DNA from: Lentisphaeria bacterium UBA1732 | GTDB taxonomy: Bacteria; Verrucomicrobiota; Lentisphaeria; Victivallales; UBA1829 | NCBI GenBank assembly: GCA_002315855.1 | Contig: DCIG01000025.1 | Location: 1 to 19,345, forward strand | Direction of reading: 5' to 3' | DNA: 19,345 nt | In this document: in pieces, positions 14,842-19,345 of the stretch | Layout: every line of letters starts with the position of its first letter | Position numbering within the stretch: position 1 is the first letter of the stretch | Position numbers and translations under genes: made by a program | The notes under the pieces: model-generated | Told to the model about the DNA's origin: nothing | Seen by the model: only the letters and a program-made list of their open reading frames with translations | Databases searched by the model: none

Positions 14842-15978
14842 ATGAAAATCGTCCTTGCTCCCGATAAATTCAAACACTGTCTCACCGCTCCTCAGGTATG
14901 TTCCGTTTTGCAGGAAGCGTTCCGCAGTGTATATCCGGAAGCGGAAATCATCTCCTGTCCCATGTCGGATGGCGGTGATGGACTGATCCTTTCCCTCAGC
15001 GGCGTTCTCGATGGACATCTCTGCTCTTTGACGGTTTCCTCACCCGTGCGTCAGCCGGTGAATGCCTCCTTTTTCGTTTGCCCGTCCTCGAAAACCGCGG
15101 TCATTGAAATGGCGTCCGCCTCAGGACTTGCTCTTTTGTCCCCCCATCAGTATGACCCGCTTCATAACACCACATACGGGACAGGCGAACTCATCCGCGC
15201 CGCTCTTGATGCCGGGGCAGATAAGATAATCCTCGGAATTGGCGGCAGTGCCGCGAATGACGGCGGGGCGGGCATGGCGCAGGCTCTCGGATTCCGTTTG
15301 CTTGACCGCGAGGGCAATGATTTGCCCTGCGGATGTGCCCCCCTTTCCGAACTGGTGTATATCGATGCCTCTCACGCGGATTCACGCCTCGCGAAAACTC
15401 TGTTTATCGCGGCTTGCGATGTTGACAATCCGCTTTTGGGCGAAAACGGTGCTTCCCGCGTCTTCGCTCCACAGAAAGGCGCATCCCCGTCGGACATTCC
15501 CCTGCTGGAAGCCGCTCTCTCCAATCTCGCCGCCGTCTGGCGCAGACAGTCCATGCTCTCCCCCGCCGAAATGCCCGGAGACGGCGCAGCGGGCGGATTG
15601 GGCGCAGGTCTTCGCGCATTCTGTCATGCTCGCTTCCGTTCCGGAGCTGACCTCGTCATGGAGCTTGTCGGATTCCGCGAAATCCTCTCCGGGGCTGACC
15701 TCGTGGTTACGGGGGAAGGATGCACCGATGAACAGACCTTTCATGGCAAGTTATGTTCTCGTGTCGCCGAAGCCGCACAGCGCGAGAATATCCCCGTCAT
15801 GCTCCTTTCGGGCGCAGTGGATGCCCCGCAGGAACTCCTCGACCGTTACTTTGCTTGCGTTCGCCGCGTCTCCCCACGTGATATTCCCCTCGCGGATGCT
15901 CTCGGAAACGCTGAAAACAACCTTTATCATGCCGCAGTTTCTGCCGCTGCCGCATTCCCTTTCAGGCAGCCATCATGA
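14842..15978 (+). CDS. Glycerate 2-kinase (GarK/GlxK family)
   Basis: Phosphorylates D-glycerate with ATP, feeding it into glycolysis or the serine pathway as 2-phosphoglycerate. The 378 residues match the ~380 of the GarK type. Motifs: N-terminal IVLAPDKFKHCLTA, PMSDGGDG, IGGSAANDGGAGMA, AACDVDNPLLGENGAS followed by FAPQKGA, PGDGAAGGLGAGL, and VVTGEGCTDEQTFHGK near the C-terminus. The start at 14842 gives the standard N-terminus; no Shine-Dalgarno sequence is visible, so coupling to the upstream dehydrogenase (31 bp gap) is likely. An in-frame extension into that gene was rejected. Its stop overlaps gmk. Gene symbol left blank because GarK, GlxK and related paralogs cannot be separated here. 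Confidence 0.93.
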   Translation: MKIVLAPDKFKHCLTAPQVCSVLQEAFRSVYPEAEIISCPMSDGGDGLILSLSGVLDGHLCSLTVSSPVRQPVNASFFVCPSSKTAVIEMASASGLALLSPHQYDPLHNTTYGTGELIRAALDAGADKIILGIGGSAANDGGAGMAQALGFRLLDREGNDLPCGCAPLSELVYIDASHADSRLAKTLFIAACDVDNPLLGENGASRVFAPQKGASPSDIPLLEAALSNLAAVWRRQSMLSPAEMPGDGAAGGLGAGLRAFCHARFRSGADLVMELVGFREILSGADLVVTGEGCTDEQTFHGKLCSRVAEAAQRENIPVMLLSGAVDAPQELLDRYFACVRRVSPRDIPLADALGNAENNLYHAAVSAAAAFPFRQPS

Positions 15979-16595
15979 ATCAGTCCTCATCTGACGCCGC
16001 TTCCGCTGTACGGAGCGGTATTGTCCTCATCCTTTCCGGGCCCAGCGGCTCCGGCAAGTCGACCATCTACCGCAAAGCCATTCCCGAACTTGGCAATATT
16101 GAGTTTTCCGTCTCATGCACCACCCGCGCACCGCGCCCCGGCGAAACGGACGGCAAAGATTACTATTTCATTTCCAAAGAACGCTTCCTTCAGCTCAAAT
16201 CCGAACAGGCTTTCGTGGAATCCGCCGATGTTCACGGCAACTGCTACGGTACGCTGAAATCCGAGCTTCTTACCAGAATCTCCCGCGGCATCGATGTCCT
16301 TCTTGACATTGATGTGCAGGGCGCAGACCAGATTCGCAGTCAGTGCGCGCTTTCCCCGGAACTCTGCAAAGCATGTAAATTCATCTTCATCGCGCCTCCC
16401 TCCATGGAAGAACTGGAACGCCGTCTCCGTTCCCGCGGCACCGAAACCGAAGATGTCATCCTCCGCCGCCTTGCCAATGCCGCCGGAGAAATGGCCCGCA
16501 AAGACGATTATGATTTTTCAATCGTGAATAATGACCTCGAATGCGCCGTCTCTGAATTTATTTCACTGGTGCGCACACTCAGAGAATGTGTATGA
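15975..16595 (+). CDS. gmk: Guanylate kinase
   Basis: Transfers phosphate from ATP to GMP to give GDP, an essential step in nucleotide metabolism; cytoplasmic. The 206 residues carry the P-loop SGPSGSGKST (from about 21), the GMP-binding SVSCTTRAPRPGETDGKDYYFIS with its Arg residues, EQAFVESADVHGNCYGT, and the Walker B-like DVLLDIDVQGADQIR, then the lid RLRSRGTETEDVI and the C-terminal DDYDFSIVNNDLE. It has about 14 extra N-terminal residues of low conservation (MNQSSSDAASAVRS). The ATG overlaps the glycerate kinase stop (ATGA), so translation is probably coupled; the next gene follows after 13 bp. Confidence 0.97.
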   Translation: MNQSSSDAASAVRSGIVLILSGPSGSGKSTIYRKAIPELGNIEFSVSCTTRAPRPGETDGKDYYFISKERFLQLKSEQAFVESADVHGNCYGTLKSELLTRISRGIDVLLDIDVQGADQIRSQCALSPELCKACKFIFIAPPSMEELERRLRSRGTETEDVILRRLANAAGEMARKDDYDFSIVNNDLECAVSEFISLVRTLRECV

Positions 16596-16608
16596 AGGAG
16601 ATTTCCCG

Positions 16609-17151
16609 ATGAATCACGGCAAACCTTGTATCATCCTCGGCGTTACCGGCGGTATCGCCGTTTACAAAGCCGCAGACCTCTGCTCCAAACTCACACATCA
16701 GGGGTATGATGTCCATGTCGTCATGACGGAACACGCCATCAGGCTGATTTCGGAACGCATCTTCTTTACCCTGTCGGGCAATCCCGTACTCACCGACCTT
16801 TTCAGCATCCCGGAGGGCAAGCCCGAACACGTCCGCCTTGCGGAAATCGCCGACCTGCTGGTCGTCGCCCCGTGTACCGCCAACTTCATCGGCAAATTCG
16901 CCAACGGCATTGCCGACGATGCCCTGACCACGACGGCCATCACACACCGCGGTGCCGTCCTCCTTGCCCCAGCCATGAATACCAATATGTGGGACGCCCC
17001 CGCACTTCAGGCGAATCTGGCGACGCTCCGCAGTCGCGGCATTCACTTCATCGGTCCCGAAAAAGGCATCCTCGCATGTGGAACTGAGGGCATCGGCAGA
17101 ATGTCCGAACCGGCTGATATCCTTAAGAAAATAATGGAAATCCTCCCATGA
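16609..17151 (+). CDS. Phosphopantothenoylcysteine decarboxylase domain protein (CoaC half only)
   Basis: FMN enzyme of the HFCD family, expected to decarboxylate 4'-phosphopantothenoylcysteine in coenzyme A synthesis. At 180 residues it equals the N-terminal half of the usual CoaBC fusion; no CoaB ligase domain follows. Seen: GVTGGIAVYKAADLCSKL, catalytic His74 in EHVRLAEIADLLVVAPCTAN, APAMNTNMWDAPA with the Asn of the substrate clamp, and ILACGTEGIGRM with Cys157. These correspond closely to His75 and Cys158 of E. coli Dfp. AAGGAG 8 nt before the ATG is the strongest ribosome-binding site in this operon. Alternatives within the family are UbiX- or EpiD-like flavoproteins, but the motifs favour CoaC. 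The stop overlaps rsmE. Confidence 0.88.
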   Translation: MNHGKPCIILGVTGGIAVYKAADLCSKLTHQGYDVHVVMTEHAIRLISERIFFTLSGNPVLTDLFSIPEGKPEHVRLAEIADLLVVAPCTANFIGKFANGIADDALTTTAITHRGAVLLAPAMNTNMWDAPALQANLATLRSRGIHFIGPEKGILACGTEGIGRMSEPADILKKIMEILP

Positions 17152-17864
17152 ATCTGCTGGTGATCCCCCCCGAACTCCCCGATGCCGACGGCATTTTTTC
17201 CGTAGACGGGGAACACGCCGAGCACATCTTCTGCATCCTCCATGCGAAACCCGGCGACTCTGTTCGCACAGGTCTTCTGGGCGGTAAAATCGGGCTGGCT
17301 TCCGTTCTGGAATCCACACGCAGAAAAGCTGTCCTTCAGCTCAAATCGGCCGACCGGCTCCCGCCGCCTCCCTCCAATATCATACCACTGATTGCACTGC
17401 CGCGTCCCCAGAGCTTCAAGAAGACGCTTCACTTCATCGCTTCCTCCGGCATCCGCCGCGCCGTCTTCTTCCATAGCGCGAAAACAGAGAAAAGCTACTG
17501 GTCAAGCTCAGCCATGGAGCCGCAGGCAATCCGGTCCGTCCTGCTGGAGGGACTGGAACAAGGCTGTACCACCATCCTGCCCGAACTCACTTTCTTCCGC
17601 ACCTTCCGCGAGCTTTTCGCCTCAGGTCTCCTCGAAGAACTCACCCGCACCACCCTGCCGCTGATTGCACATCCGGTCAACGCTGCCCCCTGCCCCGCTG
17701 CCGTGGATTCTCCCGTCTCGCTGGTCATCGGTCCGGAAGGCGGCTTCACCCCGGAAGAGGTCGATCAGTTCACCTCTGCCTCGTTCCGTTGCATCACCTT
17801 CGGACCGCATATCCTCCGTGTGGAGTTCGCCCTGTCGTACCTCGCAGGACGCCTCCAGCCCTGA
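17148..17864 (+). CDS. rsmE: 16S rRNA (uracil-1498-N3)-methyltransferase, RsmE family
   Basis: SPOUT-fold, SAM-dependent methyltransferase that modifies U1498 of 16S rRNA in the decoding region. The 238-residue length fits. Seen: the N-terminal PUA-like part with EHAEHIFCILHAKPGDSVRTG, IIPLIALPRPQSFKKTLHFIASSGIRRAVFF, and the C-terminal SAM-binding knot SLVIGPEGGFTPEEVDQF, then ITFGPHILRVEFALSYL. The last motif usually reads LG-x-RILRxETA; here the ETA is EFA and the Arg before ILR is His. The fold signature is otherwise intact, so activity is likely but not certain. The ATG overlaps the CoaC-type gene stop. It is the last gene of the GC-rich operon; an abrupt fall in GC follows the stop. Confidence 0.9.
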   Translation: MNLLVIPPELPDADGIFSVDGEHAEHIFCILHAKPGDSVRTGLLGGKIGLASVLESTRRKAVLQLKSADRLPPPPSNIIPLIALPRPQSFKKTLHFIASSGIRRAVFFHSAKTEKSYWSSSAMEPQAIRSVLLEGLEQGCTTILPELTFFRTFRELFASGLLEELTRTTLPLIAHPVNAAPCPAAVDSPVSLVIGPEGGFTPEEVDQFTSASFRCITFGPHILRVEFALSYLAGRLQP

Positions 17865-17964
17865 ATTTTATTACTGTCAATACTTTATTGCATCAAACTG
17901 TTTTTTCTGAAATAAGTCTTGAAAAATACGTAATAAAGTACCAAATGAAAATAAATGAAACAAC

Positions 17965-17992
17965 TTGTTTTTTTCAGGAAAAATGCTATATT
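17965..17992 (+). promoter_or_regulatory. Predicted promoter of the HpaII-like/Vsr islet
   Basis: -35 TTGTTT at 17965-17970, 16-bp spacer, -10 TATATT at 17987-17992. About 33 bp separate it from the AGGAG (18022-18026) that serves the ATG at 18032. The surrounding DNA (17865-18030) is strongly AT-rich and holds no other gene. Confidence 0.5.
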
Positions 17993-18031
17993 AGAGAATA
18001 ACAAATTATGAACCCCACAACAGGAGACACA

Positions 18032-18697
18032 ATGTTTGATTATTCACCAATCTGGAACATACTTGGGGGTGCATCTACTCTTATCAATGCAAGTAAAGCA
18101 ACAAACTTTATTTACACGATAACAGGGGATTTACAGGGAAATATAATCCGGCAATTTAATGGAATCAGAAAATTCCGTCAGAAAATTTCACTTTTGCAAA
18201 ATGCTGGCTGTGAAATTCACTTTCATTCGATGCAAAGTGAAACGTATGAATGCAATCTTCGACTTATTGACAGTGCAATGCCCGAAATCTGCGCACATTT
18301 GCTTTTGGATTATTATGGAAATGGGAGTACAACTGTTTTGGAAGGATTACAAAGGATTACTCAGCAAAACCCGTTGAATTACAACATTTCCCGGAATCAT
18401 TCATATTATAATTATAAAATCAGTAGATTATTTTTGGAAAGTGCTTTGGGAATGTCTCCGTCAAAACCATGGAACGGCTATCTGGATGCAACAGGAGGCA
18501 ATGTTATTGTGAAAGAGGATGGAGATGTATTGTGTTATCATGTATTTAATTACAATCAATTTGCACAATACTTGTTGAATAATACGAAATTTAAAACCGC
18601 CAGCACATCAAGATATGACTTCGGGAAAATATACCGGGATGAAAATTCAGGATGTTACTGCCTGAAATTGAACTTTCAGATACGCTTTATCAGGTAA
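18032..18697 (+). CDS. HpaII-type restriction endonuclease, C-terminal part only
   Basis: The 221 residues match, to my recall, the C-terminal two thirds of HpaII-family endonucleases (recognition CCGG, about 360 residues): LGGASTLINASKATNFIY near the start, NPLNYNISRNHSYYNYKI, then WNGYLDATGGNVIVKEDGDVLCYH, YLLNNTKF, TSRYDFGKIY and LKLNFQIRFI. The missing N-terminal ~130 residues include the region where I would place a PD-(D/E)XK-like active site; here the residues before LGGAST read YSPIWNI and no catalytic Asp/Lys pair is visible. The ATG has AGGAG 5 nt upstream and a promoter farther up, and no upstream frame continues the match. So it is either a decayed remnant that happens to have good start signals or a shortened, non-cutting protein. 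AT-rich, unlike its neighbours. vsr follows 8 bp later. Confidence 0.72.
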   Translation: MFDYSPIWNILGGASTLINASKATNFIYTITGDLQGNIIRQFNGIRKFRQKISLLQNAGCEIHFHSMQSETYECNLRLIDSAMPEICAHLLLDYYGNGSTTVLEGLQRITQQNPLNYNISRNHSYYNYKISRLFLESALGMSPSKPWNGYLDATGGNVIVKEDGDVLCYHVFNYNQFAQYLLNNTKFKTASTSRYDFGKIYRDENSGCYCLKLNFQIRFIR

Positions 18698-18705
18698 TTT
18701 CAGAA

Positions 18706-19131
18706 ATGGATGTAAAATCAAAATTTCAGCGCAGTGAAAACATGAGCCGTATCCATGGAAAAGATACGAAACCTGAAATGATTGTCCGTTCCTTTCTGCA
18801 TCGGCATGGATTCCGCTTTCGTCTTCATTCCAAAGTCCTGCCCGGACATCCCGACATTGTTTTACCGAAATACAGAACGATAATAGAAGTCAGAGGTTGC
18901 TTTTGGCACAGGCATCCGGGATGCAAGTTCACGACAACACCAGCCAGCAATCTCGAGTTCTGGCAAAAAAAATTTCACGAAAATGTCAGGAGAGACGAAG
19001 CTCAATCGGTTGAACTCAGAAAACTTGGATGGGATCTGCTTGTAATTTGGGGATGTGAAACATCACGGAAAAGCTTTCCTCCCCCCTCTCTTCTGGATTT
19101 TGTCAGAAAGGCAAAAGAGATAACACAATAA
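18706..19131 (+). CDS. vsr: Very short patch repair (Vsr) endonuclease
   Basis: Nicks DNA at T:G mismatches that arise when 5-methylcytosine deaminates in a methyltransferase target site. The 141 residues cover the whole Vsr fold: RSENMSRIHGKDTKPEM with Glu24, LPGHPDIVLPKYRTIIEVRG with catalytic Asp50, GCFWHRHPGCKF with His68 and the metal-binding Cys/His cluster, then EFWQKKFHENVRRDEAQSVELRKLGWDLLVIWGCE. These match the E. coli Vsr pattern (Glu25, Asp51, His69), so it should be active. The start at 18706 gives the standard N-terminus (MDVKSKFQRSENMS); an upstream ATG inside the previous gene (18652) is less likely. Vsr genes normally sit beside a C5-cytosine methyltransferase, and HpaII systems are known with an adjacent vsr. 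None is in this window. Confidence 0.92.
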   Translation: MDVKSKFQRSENMSRIHGKDTKPEMIVRSFLHRHGFRFRLHSKVLPGHPDIVLPKYRTIIEVRGCFWHRHPGCKFTTTPASNLEFWQKKFHENVRRDEAQSVELRKLGWDLLVIWGCETSRKSFPPPSLLDFVRKAKEITQ

Positions 19132-19268
19132 TACATTTTTCCCTTTTTGAAGAGTTTTCGCCCCCATGTTTTCCAGACAGGCTCTCTGATTCCATGTGTT
19201 TTTGCAGTTTCGGGTTCTTCGTCGGTTTGTGAAAAACAGGGGGATAGCCGGAACCCCTGTGCCGTCAA

Positions 19269-19321
19269 GTCAAAATCCGGCATAAAGCCGCACCTGCGGT
19301 GCTATTTATTCCGTTTTTGAC
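19269..19321. repeat. Imperfect inverted repeat at the right end, possible dispersed element
   Basis: The outer arms GTCAAAA (19269-19275) and TTTTGAC (19315-19321) enclose an inner hairpin GCACC-TGC-GGTGC (19290-19302). The whole of 19132-19345 has no supported gene and is more GC-rich than the islet to its left. A dispersed intergenic repeat is possible. No copy elsewhere in this window was noticed. Confidence 0.35.
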
Positions 19322-19345
19322 TGTGACAGCTTCGGGAACCCGGCG

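Noticed and set aside
19002..19283. 93-codon minus-strand open frame at the right end
   Set aside because: It runs into the 3' end of vsr on the opposite strand, has no domain or ribosome-binding site and looks like a chance frame through repeat-like DNA.
1..19345. CRISPR array, rRNA operon or insertion sequence
   Set aside because: No spaced repeats, no rRNA-like sequence and no transposase motifs were seen on either strand.

Overview
The window is bacterial chromosome from a Gram-negative organism with a Kdo-type lipopolysaccharide. It holds CMP-Kdo synthetase, Kdo-8-phosphate synthase and Kdo-8-phosphate phosphatase, followed by a three-gene set resembling LptC, LptA and LptB. Together with long compact operons, moderate GC and a metal-type KdsA, this makes a PVC-group bacterium, perhaps Lentisphaerota/Victivallales, my best guess. 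That placement is inference, not something the sequence proves.

Layout. (1) 1-1337, minus strand: a tyrosine recombinase that runs off the left edge and reads away from tRNA-Ser(GCU) at 1446-1538. This looks like the int end of an element integrated at the tRNA 3' end. (2) 1539-2055: tRNA promoter, an apparently empty spacer, then the thrC promoter. (3) 2056-3543: thrC with its own promoter and terminator. (4) 3718-5706: a DUF1015-family gene followed by kdsB. (5) 5777-10664: a tightly packed operon kdsA-kdsC-lptC-like-lptA-like-lptB, then a VOC-fold gene and an exported protein of unknown function. (6) 10665-13518: leuS, preceded by a structured leader of about 170 nt. (7) 13596-17864: iron-type alcohol dehydrogenase, glycerate 2-kinase, gmk, a CoaC-only flavoprotein and rsmE. 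(8) 17865-19131: an AT-rich islet with an N-terminally shortened HpaII-type restriction endonuclease followed by a Vsr mismatch endonuclease, and no methyltransferase in the window. (9) 19132-19345: non-coding, repeat-like sequence.

How the genes fit together. Region 5 makes and activates Kdo (KdsA, KdsC; KdsB just upstream) and supplies cytoplasmic ATPase, inner-membrane and periplasmic parts for LPS transport. Regions 2 and 6 are ordinary amino acid and translation genes. Region 7 is housekeeping (GMP kinase, CoA pathway, rRNA methylation) behind a dehydrogenase/glycerate kinase pair. Regions 1 and 8 are accessory DNA.

Seven promoters can be read, all with a TTG-starting -35 and a TATATT or TATCTT -10 at 16-17 bp spacing. 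The most interesting items are the truncated HpaII/Vsr islet, the leuS leader with two mutually exclusive hairpins and an 18-codon Leu/Ile-rich reading frame, the int/tRNA junction with short tandem repeats over the int promoter, and the LptA-like protein carrying an acidic Pro/Ala linker of about 60 residues.
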